Shown one piece after another: positions 1 through 5,458 of a stretch of DNA of 10,152 nt. Source of the DNA: an uncultured Enterobacter sp. (GTDB lineage Bacteria > Pseudomonadota > Gammaproteobacteria > Enterobacterales > Enterobacteriaceae); contig CAMKZP010000087.1 of the NCBI GenBank assembly GCA_946477805.1, positions 1-10,152 on the forward strand, in the 5' to 3' direction. The notes beneath the pieces were generated by a model, which saw only the letters and a list, made by a program, of their open reading frames with translations, did no database searches and was not told where the DNA came from. How positions within the stretch are numbered: position 1 is the first letter of the stretch; each line of letters opens with the position of its first letter. The translations under genes and the position numbers were made by a program.

Positions 1-768
1 TTTGCCGCCCAGCTCCATCGTGACCTCCTTCAGGGACGAGGACGCCGAGTTGGCCATCACTTTTTTGCCGCTGGCGACGCCGCCGGTGAACGAGACCTTG
101 GCAATCCCCGGATGCTCGGTGAGGAACTGGCCGGTTTCCGCGCCCACGCCCGGCAGGACGTTAAACACGCCGTCCGGCAGGCCCGCTTCGGTGTAGATCT
201 CGGCAAGCTTCAGAGCGGTGAGCGGGGTGACTTCGCTTGGCTTGAAGATCATCGCGTTGCCCGCCGCCAGCGCCGGGGCGGATTTCCACAGGGCGATCTG
301 GATCGGGTAGTTCCACGCGCCGATGCCCGCCACCACGCCCAGCGGCTCGCGGCGGGTGTAGACGAACGAGGTGTCGCGCAGGGGGATCTGGCTGCCTTCC
401 AGCGCCGGGATCAGCCCCGCGTAGTACTCCAGCACGTCCGCGCCGGTGACGATGTCCACGGTTGAGGTTTCAGAGAACGCTTTACCGGTGTCGAGGGTTT
501 CCAGCCTGGCCAGCGCGTCGTTGCGCTCGCGCAGGATGTCGACGGCGCGGCGCAAAATGCGCGAGCGCTCCATCGCGGTCATTGCCGCCCAGATTTTTTG
601 CCCGCGCGTTGCGCTTTCTACGGCGCGGTCGACGTCTTCGCGCCCGGCGGCCTGTACGCTCGCCAGGACTTCACCGTTGGCCGGATTGATGGTCTCGAAG
701 GTGCGACCGCTGGTGGCGGATGTATAACCACCATTGATATAAAGCTGCTGTTCTGCCATTCGGGACAT
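1..768 (-). CDS. betB: Betaine aldehyde dehydrogenase, N-terminal 256 residues (gene runs off the left edge)
   Basis: BetB oxidises betaine aldehyde to glycine betaine with NAD(P)+ in the cytoplasm, the second step from choline to the osmoprotectant. The visible part is the cofactor-binding half of an aldehyde dehydrogenase. It begins MSRMAEQQLYI, has GAWNYP with the likely oxyanion-hole Asn at residue 153, the cofactor motif KPSE at about 176-179, and ends in MELGGK with the catalytic general base Glu at residue 252. The catalytic Cys lies beyond the window; E. coli BetB is 490 residues. The start at 768 is chosen because AGGAG at 774-778 sits 5 nt upstream and the N-terminus matches E. coli BetB; a second Met at 759 is possible but has a poorer ribosome-binding context. 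The gap from the betI stop is 13 nt, so it is co-transcribed with betI. No frameshift is seen in the visible part. Confidence 0.97.
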   Translation of the reverse strand, partial: MSRMAEQQLYINGGYTSATSGRTFETINPANGEVLASVQAAGREDVDRAVESATRGQKIWAAMTAMERSRILRRAVDILRERNDALARLETLDTGKAFSETSTVDIVTGADVLEYYAGLIPALEGSQIPLRDTSFVYTRREPLGVVAGIGAWNYPIQIALWKSAPALAAGNAMIFKPSEVTPLTALKLAEIYTEAGLPDGVFNVLPGVGAETGQFLTEHPGIAKVSFTGGVASGKKVMANSASSSLKEVTMELGGK

Positions 769-781
769 AAATTCTCCTCGG

Positions 782-1369
782 TTAGTCGGTCGGTAAATGC
801 TGGCTGATAAAGTGGCTGGTGAGGGACTGCGCCAGGGTTTTATCCAGCGGTTTGCCGCTCAGCGCGGCGCGTAGCCACAGCCCGTCGATCAGCGCCGCCA
901 GCCCGTAGCCCGCCTCTTCCGCCTGCTCGCGCGGCAGCTCGCGGCGGAACTCGTACACCAGGTTTGAGAGCAATCGGCGGCTGCTCACCTGCTGCAGGCG
1001 GTAGAGCATCGGCTGGTGCATGCTGCTCGCCCAGAAGGCCAGCCAGGCCTTCATCGCCGCGCTGCTGACCTGCGTTTCATCAAAGTTGCCGCCGACAATC
1101 GCCTGCAGGCGCTGCTCCGCGCTGCCGTTCGGCAGGGCGCGCAGGCGGCTCAATACCGCGTCGCGCAGCTGGCCGGTGATATCGCGCATGGTCGCTTCCA
1201 GCAGGCCGTTTTTATCTCTGAAGTAGTGGCTGATGATCCCCGTGGAAACGCCCGCCCGACGGGCAATCTGCGCGATCGTCGCGTCATGCATACCCACTTC
1301 ATTTATTGCTTCCAGCGTGGCGTCGATAAGCTGCCTGCGCCGGATCGGCTGCATCCCCACTTTGGGCAT
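782..1369 (-). CDS. betI: TetR-family choline-responsive repressor BetI
   Basis: BetI represses the divergent betT and betIBA transcripts, and choline relieves the repression. The 195-residue product has a TetR helix-turn-helix at about residues 30-50 (TIAQIARRAGVSTGIISHYF), followed by the all-helical ligand/dimer domain with WLAFWASSMHQP and the ending HFISQHLPTD. It nearly matches E. coli BetI from memory. The ATG at 1369 (MPKVGM) is chosen because GGAG at 1378-1381 lies 8 nt upstream and the length equals the family norm. An in-frame ATG at 1387 would add six residues (MNGVAK) but has no clear ribosome-binding site and would lie only about 10 nt from the predicted transcription start. First gene of betI-betB(-betA). 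Confidence 0.97.
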   Translation of the reverse strand: MPKVGMQPIRRRQLIDATLEAINEVGMHDATIAQIARRAGVSTGIISHYFRDKNGLLEATMRDITGQLRDAVLSRLRALPNGSAEQRLQAIVGGNFDETQVSSAAMKAWLAFWASSMHQPMLYRLQQVSSRRLLSNLVYEFRRELPREQAEEAGYGLAALIDGLWLRAALSGKPLDKTLAQSLTSHFISQHLPTD

Positions 1370-1402
1370 TTTTGCCACTCCATTCATCAGCGTTGGTTAT
1401 AT

Positions 1403-1431
1403 ATTAAAGCGGTTTTTGATTGGACGTTCAA
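1403..1431 (-). promoter_or_regulatory. Predicted sigma-70 promoter for betI-betB
   Basis: On the minus strand, TTGAAC (1431-1426) is followed after exactly 17 nt by TTTAAT (1408-1403). Transcription would start near 1396, leaving a leader of about 27 nt before the betI ATG. The -35 hexamer lies inside the BetI palindrome, so bound repressor would block polymerase directly. This is a sequence prediction only. Confidence 0.6.
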
Positions 1432-1432
1432 T
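1419..1432. promoter_or_regulatory. BetI operator palindrome between betI and betT
   Basis: ATTGGACGTTCAAT reads ATTGAACGTCCAAT on the other strand, so 12 of 14 positions are symmetric; the flanks TTG and ATAA extend the similarity outward. It matches the BetI-box pattern known upstream of bet genes in gamma-proteobacteria. One copy sits between the divergent genes and overlaps the betI -35 and the upstream edge of the likely betT -10 (TATAAA, 1432-1437), so one site could control both directions. The betT -35 is not recognisable. Assignment to BetI rests on location and family knowledge. Confidence 0.8.
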
Positions 1433-1497
1433 ATAAAATGTGTCTTAATTGTTGCGGATTTGGATTTCAATAGTTACAAAAACAGTGGGGATACTGG

Positions 1498-3531
1498 ATG
1501 ACAGACCTTTCACAAGACAGAGAAAAAGACAAAATCAACCCGGTCGTTTTTTATACTTCCGCCGGGCTGATTTTGTTGTTTTCCCTGACGACGATCTTCT
1601 TTCGTGATTTTTCCGCCGAGTGGATTGGCCGCACCCTGAACTGGGTGTCGAAGACCTTCGGCTGGTACTATCTGCTGGCCGCGACGCTTTATATTGTCTT
1701 CGTGGTCTGCATTGCCTGCTCGCGCTTCGGCTCGGTGAAGCTCGGGCCCGAGCAGTCCAAGCCCGAGTTCAGCCTGCTGAGCTGGGCCGCGATGCTGTTT
1801 GCCGCGGGCATCGGCATCGACCTGATGTTCTTCTCCGTGGCGGAACCGGTTACCCAGTATATGCAGCCGCCGGAAGGGGCGGGGCAGACGATGGAGGCCG
1901 CGCGCCAGGCGATGGTCTGGACGCTGTTCCACTACGGCCTGACCGGCTGGTCGATGTACGCCCTGATGGGGATGGCGCTCGGATACTTTAGCTATCGTTA
2001 TAATTTGCCGCTCACCATCCGCTCCGCGCTGTACCCGATTTTCGGTAAAAAGATAAACGGCCCGATTGGCCACAGCGTGGATATCGCGGCGGTGATCGGC
2101 ACCATTTTTGGTATCGCGACGACGCTCGGGATTGGCGTGGTGCAGCTCAACTACGGGCTGAGCGTGCTGTTTGATATTCCCGATTCGATGGCGGCCAAAG
2201 CCGCGCTGATTGCGCTCTCGGTGATTATCGCCACCATTTCGGTGACGTCGGGCGTCGATAAGGGCATCCGCGTGCTTTCCGAGCTGAACGTGGCCCTGGC
2301 GCTGGGACTGATCCTGTTCGTGCTCTTCATGGGCGACACCTCGTTCCTGCTCAACGCGCTGGTGCTGAACGTGGGCGACTACGTGAACCGCTTTATGGGC
2401 ATGACGCTGAACAGCTTCGCCTTTGACCGTCCGGTGGAGTGGATGAACAGCTGGACGCTGTTCTTCTGGGCGTGGTGGGTGGCGTGGTCGCCGTTTGTCG
2501 GTCTGTTCCTGGCGCGCATTTCGCGCGGGCGCACCATCCGTCAGTTTGTGATGGGCACGCTGATCATCCCGTTCACCTTTACCCTGCTGTGGCTGTCGAT
2601 TTTCGGCAACAGCGCGCTGCACGAGATCATCCACGGCAATGCGACATTCGCCCAGGAAGCGATGGCGCACCCGGAGCGCGGCTTCTACAGCCTGCTGGCG
2701 CAGTATCCGGCGTTCACCTTCAGCGCCTCTGTGGCGACCATCACCGGCCTGCTGTTTTACGTCACCTCGGCGGATTCCGGCGCGCTGGTGCTGGGGAACT
2801 TCACCTCGAAGCTGAAGGACATCAACAGCGACGCGCCGAACTGGCTGCGCATTTTCTGGTCCGTCGCCATCGGCCTGCTGACGCTCGGCATGTTGATGAC
2901 CAACGGCATTTCGGCCCTGCAGAACACCACGGTGATCATGGGCCTGCCGTTCAGCTTCGTGATTTTCTTCGTGATGGCCGGGCTGTATAAATCGCTCAAG
3001 GTGGAAGATTACCGCCGCGAAAGCGCCAGCCGCGACACCGCGCCGCGGCCGCTGGGGGCGCAGGACAGGCTGAGCTGGAAGAAACGCCTGTCGCGCCTGA
3101 TGAACTACCCGGGCACGCGCTATACCAAACAGATGATGGAGACGGTGTGCTATCCGGCGATGGAAGAGGTGGCGCAGGAGCTGAAGCTGCGCGGCGCGTA
3201 CGTGGAGCTGAAAAGCCTGCCGCCGGAAGAGGGCGAAACCCTGGGGCACCTGGATCTGCTGGTGCACATGGGCGACGAGCAGAACTTTGTCTATCAGATC
3301 TGGCCGCAGCGGTACTCAATACCCGGCTTTACCTACCGGGCGCGCAGCGGGAAATCGACCTACTACCGGCTGGAGACCTTCCTGCTTGAAGGCAGCCAGG
3401 GCAATGACCTGATGGACTACAGCAAGGAGCAGGTGATCACTGACATTCTGGACCAGTACGAGCGGCACCTGAACTTCATCCACCTGCACAGGGAAGCGCC
3501 GGGGAATAGCGTAATGTTCCCGGATGTCTAG
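1498..3531 (+). CDS. betT: High-affinity choline transporter BetT (BCCT family)
   Basis: BetT imports choline across the inner membrane with protons and supplies the BetA/BetB pathway under osmotic stress. The 677-residue length equals E. coli BetT and the sequence is nearly the same throughout. About twelve membrane segments span roughly residues 15-505. The glycine-rich unwound segment AAGIGIDLMFF lies at 102-112; its Asp at 108 replaces the Gly found in Na+-coupled BetP, as is typical of proton-coupled choline carriers. The BCCT signature WAWWVAWSPFVG starts at residue 324. A hydrophilic cytoplasmic tail of about 170 residues follows, a region linked to osmotic control in this family. The start is supported by GGGG at 1487-1490 and by MTDLS matching E. 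coli. It is divergent from betI. No convincing terminator follows its stop. Confidence 0.97.
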   Translation: MTDLSQDREKDKINPVVFYTSAGLILLFSLTTIFFRDFSAEWIGRTLNWVSKTFGWYYLLAATLYIVFVVCIACSRFGSVKLGPEQSKPEFSLLSWAAMLFAAGIGIDLMFFSVAEPVTQYMQPPEGAGQTMEAARQAMVWTLFHYGLTGWSMYALMGMALGYFSYRYNLPLTIRSALYPIFGKKINGPIGHSVDIAAVIGTIFGIATTLGIGVVQLNYGLSVLFDIPDSMAAKAALIALSVIIATISVTSGVDKGIRVLSELNVALALGLILFVLFMGDTSFLLNALVLNVGDYVNRFMGMTLNSFAFDRPVEWMNSWTLFFWAWWVAWSPFVGLFLARISRGRTIRQFVMGTLIIPFTFTLLWLSIFGNSALHEIIHGNATFAQEAMAHPERGFYSLLAQYPAFTFSASVATITGLLFYVTSADSGALVLGNFTSKLKDINSDAPNWLRIFWSVAIGLLTLGMLMTNGISALQNTTVIMGLPFSFVIFFVMAGLYKSLKVEDYRRESASRDTAPRPLGAQDRLSWKKRLSRLMNYPGTRYTKQMMETVCYPAMEEVAQELKLRGAYVELKSLPPEEGETLGHLDLLVHMGDEQNFVYQIWPQRYSIPGFTYRARSGKSTYYRLETFLLEGSQGNDLMDYSKEQVITDILDQYERHLNFIHLHREAPGNSVMFPDV

Positions 3532-3555
3532 ATGGATTCTTAAAATGTTGTTGAG

Positions 3556-3571
3556 CTGTATGTAAATACAG
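3556..3571. promoter_or_regulatory. LexA (SOS) box upstream of the toxin-antitoxin genes
   Basis: CTGTATGTAAATACAG has perfect CTGTAT/ATACAG arms and differs by one base from the 16-bp E. coli form CTGTATATAAATACAG. It lies 24 nt after the betT stop and about 100 nt before the toxin ATG. No other gene starts near it, so the toxin-antitoxin pair is its natural target. I could not assign a clear -35/-10 pair around it. That LexA binds here is inferred from the sequence match. Confidence 0.82.
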
Positions 3572-3580
3572 TCATTAGGT

Positions 3581-3610
3581 GCAATATGACTCAGGGAAGA
3601 GTGATATTGC
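3581..3610. repeat. Inverted repeat with 12-bp arms, possible autoregulatory operator or leader hairpin
   Basis: GCAATATGACTC (3581-3592) is mirrored by GAGTGATATTGC (3599-3610), with a single internal mismatch (G opposite G) and a 6-nt loop AGGGAA. It lies 9 bp downstream of the LexA box and 59 bp before the toxin ATG. Location and symmetry fit an operator for the neighbouring XRE antitoxin; alternatively it forms a hairpin in the mRNA leader. No T-run follows, so it is not a standard terminator. Confidence 0.65.
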
Positions 3611-3649
3611 AGCAAGAGCCTGACGCGAGAGCATTCAGGTTTTTGCTGC
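3609..3649 (+). repeat. Second inverted repeat, candidate hairpin in the toxin mRNA leader
   Basis: GCAGCAA (3609-3615) pairs with TTGCTGC (3643-3649). Inside it CCTGA (3619-3623) pairs with TCAGG (3635-3639), separated from the outer stem by GAG on one side and TTT on the other. The structure ends 8 nt before the toxin's AAGGGAG ribosome-binding site. It could shape access to that site. Two bases overlap the preceding inverted repeat, so the two folds may compete. Confidence 0.5.
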
Positions 3650-3669
3650 GTTCAGGGAAGGGAGCACGG

Positions 3670-4017
3670 ATGAGCCACGCGATAGAATTTATCGAAACAT
3701 CTCTTTTTACCCGTCAGATCAAAAGTATTGCTACGGATGATGAAATAAAGGACCTCCAAAAGGAGCTCATTGCCCGGCCAGAGAAAGGCGAACTGATCCA
3801 GCATACGGGCGGTTTACGTAAAATAAGGATGGCCGCAGGAGCAAAGGGAAAGAGGGGCGGTGCCAGAGTAATTTACTTCCTGGCTACTGAAGAGATGATT
3901 TATTTCATCATGGCTTACCCAAAAAACGCTAAGGACAGCCTGACGGATGTTGAGAAAGCAGAACTTAAAAAACTCACGTCCGTGCTGAAAAATACAGCTT
4001 CCAGGGCTATAAGCTAA
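3670..4017 (+). CDS. HigB2-like RelE/ParE-superfamily toxin (predicted ribosome-dependent mRNase)
   Basis: The 115-residue basic protein resembles Vibrio cholerae HigB2 and related RelE-type toxins that cut mRNA on the ribosome. The hallmark is residues 47-70: GGLRKIR, then the glycine/lysine-rich AGAKGKRGGARVIYF, leading into the central beta-sheet; later come IYFIMAYPKN (77-86) and a C-terminal helix. The start at 3670 is chosen because AAGGGAG (3658-3664) lies 5 nt upstream and the N-terminus aligns with HigB2. An in-frame ATG at 3586, with a weaker AGGTG 4 nt upstream, would add 28 residues with no family support. The antitoxin gene follows 40 nt downstream, so the order is toxin first, as in higBA. 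Base use is visibly more AT-rich than in the bet and sit genes, suggesting acquisition. Activity is inferred from the family. Confidence 0.85.
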   Translation: MSHAIEFIETSLFTRQIKSIATDDEIKDLQKELIARPEKGELIQHTGGLRKIRMAAGAKGKRGGARVIYFLATEEMIYFIMAYPKNAKDSLTDVEKAELKKLTSVLKNTASRAIS

Positions 4018-4026
4018 AGGTGTACT

Positions 4027-4071
4027 ATGTACTCTATTTGGCAGGAGGAGGCTGATAATGACGATCTTTGA
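4027..4071 (+). CDS. Possible 14-codon micro-ORF between toxin and antitoxin
   Basis: An ATG at 4027 preceded by AAAGGTG (4016-4022) opens a reading frame MYSIWQEEADNDDL that stops at 4069-4071, 14 nt inside the antitoxin gene in another frame. Its own codons contain the antitoxin's AGGAGGAGG ribosome-binding site. If translated it could couple toxin and antitoxin synthesis. It may equally be chance; no family is recognised. Confidence 0.2.
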   Translation: MYSIWQEEADNDDL

Positions 4072-4342
4072 TGAATTAAAATCTTCCCTTGAAGAGGCCG
4101 TTGAGATCCATAGCGGCAGGAAAGCGCCTTCCAGAGTCACCCGCTATGAAGTCGCTGATGTTCGCGCAATCCGGGAACAGCTCAACGTCACGCAAAGCGA
4201 AATGGCGAAGGCGCTTGGCACGAGCGTTGATACGATCAAAAGCTGGGAGCTCAAGAGGCGCAACCCCACGGGACTGGCGGCGAAGGTACTCGATGTGATT
4301 CGGGAAGATCCTGCTTTTTATCGGGCGTTAGCAGAGCGGTGA
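4058..4342 (+). CDS. XRE-family helix-turn-helix antitoxin (HigA2-like)
   Basis: This 94-residue protein is the likely antitoxin partner of the upstream toxin and autorepressor of the operon. Residues 1-30 form a charged N-terminal segment (MTIFDELKSSLEEAVEIHSG...) that in HigA2-type antitoxins is flexible and contacts the toxin. Residues of about 36-88 form a lambda-repressor-like fold; LNVTQSEMAKALGTSVDTIK (42-61) is the helix-turn-helix, followed by WELKRRNPTG. The start is supported by a strong AGGAGGAGG (4043-4051) ending 6 nt upstream. That site is stronger than the toxin's, fitting the usual excess of antitoxin. Related proteins are often annotated as NadS-family or HigA antitoxins. 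The stop codon lies in the loop of a small AGAGCG/CGCTCT stem (4333-4350). Confidence 0.85.
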   Translation: MTIFDELKSSLEEAVEIHSGRKAPSRVTRYEVADVRAIREQLNVTQSEMAKALGTSVDTIKSWELKRRNPTGLAAKVLDVIREDPAFYRALAER

Positions 4343-4352
4343 AGCGCTCTCA

Positions 4353-4427
4353 TGCCGGGTGGCGCAGCGCTACCCGGCCTACAAAACCGCTTTACTCCAG
4401 GCCTGATAAGCGCAGCGCCATCAGGCA
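4353..4427. repeat. BIME: two REP elements in inverted orientation
   Basis: The first REP (about 4353-4384) has stem GCCGGGT (4354-4360) / ACCCGGC (4372-4378) and continues CCTACAA, the usual enterobacterial REP tail. The second (about 4399-4427) lies on the other strand with stem GCCTGAT (4401-4407) / ATCAGGC (4420-4426). Aligned in the same direction, both share the core TGGCGC(A/T)GCGCT. They fill the space between the antitoxin stop and the sitA promoter region. Such pairs can stabilise upstream mRNA ends, limit read-through and bind gyrase or IHF; here they would separate the toxin-antitoxin and sit transcripts. Confidence 0.85.
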
Positions 4428-4436
4428 CTCCCTTCG

Positions 4437-4464
4437 TTGACACAACTTTAATGATAACCATTTT
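4437..4464 (+). promoter_or_regulatory. Candidate sitA promoter with consensus -35
   Basis: TTGACA at 4437-4442 is a perfect -35. The best hexamer at 16-nt spacing is CATTTT (4459-4464), a poor -10. Two rival -10 elements exist: TATACC at 4485-4490 inside the MntR-like palindrome (weak -35 TTTCAT 17 nt upstream), and a perfect TATAAT at 4519-4524 with no good -35 and only 20 nt before the sitA ATG. The true start cannot be fixed from sequence. Confidence 0.35.
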
Positions 4465-4465
4465 C
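4447..4465. promoter_or_regulatory. Fur box upstream of sitA
   Basis: TTTAATGATAACCATTTTC matches the 19-bp Fur consensus at 15 of 19 positions, including the central AATGATAA. It overlaps the space downstream of the candidate -35 and precedes the MntR-like site. Fur with Fe(II) would repress sitABCD when iron is plentiful, as known for Salmonella sit. Confidence 0.85.
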
Positions 4466-4469
4466 ATTT

Positions 4470-4490
4470 AAATATAGCCTGTGCTATACC
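4470..4490. promoter_or_regulatory. MntR box upstream of sitA
   Basis: TATAGC-CTGT-GCTATA (4473-4488) is a perfect palindrome with a 4-nt centre. It fits the enterobacterial MntR pattern of TAGC-N4-GCTA arms seen at mntH and at Salmonella sitA. MntR with Mn(II) would repress here. Together with the Fur box this gives dual Mn/Fe control. Confidence 0.8.
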
Positions 4491-4504
4491 TTATAGCACG
4501 GGCT
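4476..4504 (+). other. Long hairpin formed by the tandem MntR-like sites
   Basis: AGCCTGTGCTATA (4476-4488) pairs with TATAGCACGGGCT (4492-4504) over 13 bp with one G-U wobble and a CCT loop. AATTTTG follows. If transcription starts upstream of 4476 this would be a strong 5'-UTR stem with a short, weak U-tract, possibly an inefficient terminator or a stability element. If transcription starts downstream it matters only as DNA symmetry. Confidence 0.45.
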
Positions 4505-4507
4505 AAT
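4492..4507. promoter_or_regulatory. Second MntR-like half-conserved palindrome
   Basis: TATAGC-ACGG-GCTAAT repeats the TAGC-N4-GCTA core of the box before it, with a degenerate right arm. The two centres (4480.5 and 4499.5) are 19 bp apart. It may be a second MntR site for cooperative binding or may exist only because it forms the 3' arm of the hairpin listed next. Confidence 0.45.
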
Positions 4508-4544
4508 TTTGCTTTGAATATAATCACCTCGGGAGACTTCTGCG

Positions 4545-5456
4545 ATGCACCCACTGCAAGGATTGAAGCGTCTGCTGTTCGGCGCGCTGTTAATGACCGC
4601 CACCACGACGGGCGCGCTGGCGGCTGAAAAGTTCCAGGTCATCACCACCTTTACCGTTATCGCTGATATGGCGAAAAACGTGGCGGGGGACGCGGCAGAG
4701 GTCACCTCCATCACGAAACCGGGCGCGGAAATTCACGAATACCAGCCGACGCCGGGCGATATCAAGCGCGCGCAGAGGGCGCAGCTGATTCTGGCGAACG
4801 GTATGAATCTGGAGCTTTGGTTCCAGCGTTTTTATCAGCATCTGAACGGCGTGCCGGAGGTGATTGTCACCAAAGGCATCACGCCGATGGGCATCAGCGA
4901 AGGGCCGTATAACGGCAAGCCTAACCCGCACGCGTGGATGTCGCCGGACAACGCCCTGATCTACGTGGATAACATCCGCGATGCGCTGGTGAAGTACGAC
5001 CCGGCGAATGCAGAGGTTTATCAGCGCAACGCCGAAGCCTACAAGCAGAAGATCACCGCCACTCTCGAACCGTTGCGTAAGCAGGTCGCGGCAATCCCGG
5101 AAGAGAAACGCTGGATGGTCACCAGCGAGGGCGCCTTCTCCTATCTGGCGCGGGATCTGGGGCTGAAAGAGCTCTACCTGTGGCCGATCAACGCCGATCA
5201 GCAGGGCACGCCGCAGCAGGTGCGCAAGGTTATCGATCGGGTGAAAAAGCATCAGATACCGGCGGTATTCAGTGAAAGTACCGTTTCCGATAAGCCCGCG
5301 CGTCAGGTGGCGCGTGAGACCGGCGCTCATTACGGCGGGGTGCTGTACGTTGACTCCCTGAGCGCGGAAAACGGCCCGGTGCCGACCTATATCGACCTGC
5401 TGAACGTCACGACCCGCACGCTGGTGCAGGGCATCCATGACGGTATGAAGGAGTAA
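4545..5456 (+). CDS. sitA: Periplasmic Mn(II)/Fe(II)-binding protein SitA
   Basis: SitA captures Mn(II) (and Fe(II)) in the periplasm and delivers it to the SitC/SitD channel. The 303-residue protein is a cluster A-I metal-binding lipoprotein-family member (PsaA/MntC/ZnuA relatives), but it carries a plain signal peptide of about 26 residues ending ALA|A with no lipobox Cys, as in Salmonella SitA. The four expected metal ligands are visible: His64 (EIHEYQP), His129 (NPHAWMS), Glu195 (SEGAFSY) and Asp270 (YVDSLS). GGGAG at 4531-4535 lies 9 nt before the ATG. First gene of sitABCD, with Fur and MntR sites upstream. Full length, with no internal disruption. Confidence 0.96.
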   Translation: MHPLQGLKRLLFGALLMTATTTGALAAEKFQVITTFTVIADMAKNVAGDAAEVTSITKPGAEIHEYQPTPGDIKRAQRAQLILANGMNLELWFQRFYQHLNGVPEVIVTKGITPMGISEGPYNGKPNPHAWMSPDNALIYVDNIRDALVKYDPANAEVYQRNAEAYKQKITATLEPLRKQVAAIPEEKRWMVTSEGAFSYLARDLGLKELYLWPINADQQGTPQQVRKVIDRVKKHQIPAVFSESTVSDKPARQVARETGAHYGGVLYVDSLSAENGPVPTYIDLLNVTTRTLVQGIHDGMKE

Positions 5457-5458
5457 CC

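Noticed and set aside
112..465. 117-codon plus-strand frame inside betB
   Set aside because: Complementary shadow of the betB coding sequence; no independent signal.
1510..3267. 585-codon open frame antisense to betT
   Set aside because: Arg/His/Gln-rich low-complexity translation typical of the complement of a GC-rich gene; betT matches its family over the whole length.
3532..3655. Rho-independent terminator for betT
   Set aside because: The inverted repeats after betT are not followed by a T-run; the five Ts near 3640-3644 lie inside the second stem.
4333..4350. Terminator formed by AGAGCG/CGCTCT at the antitoxin stop
   Set aside because: Only a 6-bp stem with no following T-run; mentioned with the antitoxin instead.
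4353..4427. Two hairpins read as a CRISPR repeat pair or an attachment site
   Set aside because: They match inverted REP elements with REP cores and tail; there are only two copies, no spacers and no integrase nearby.
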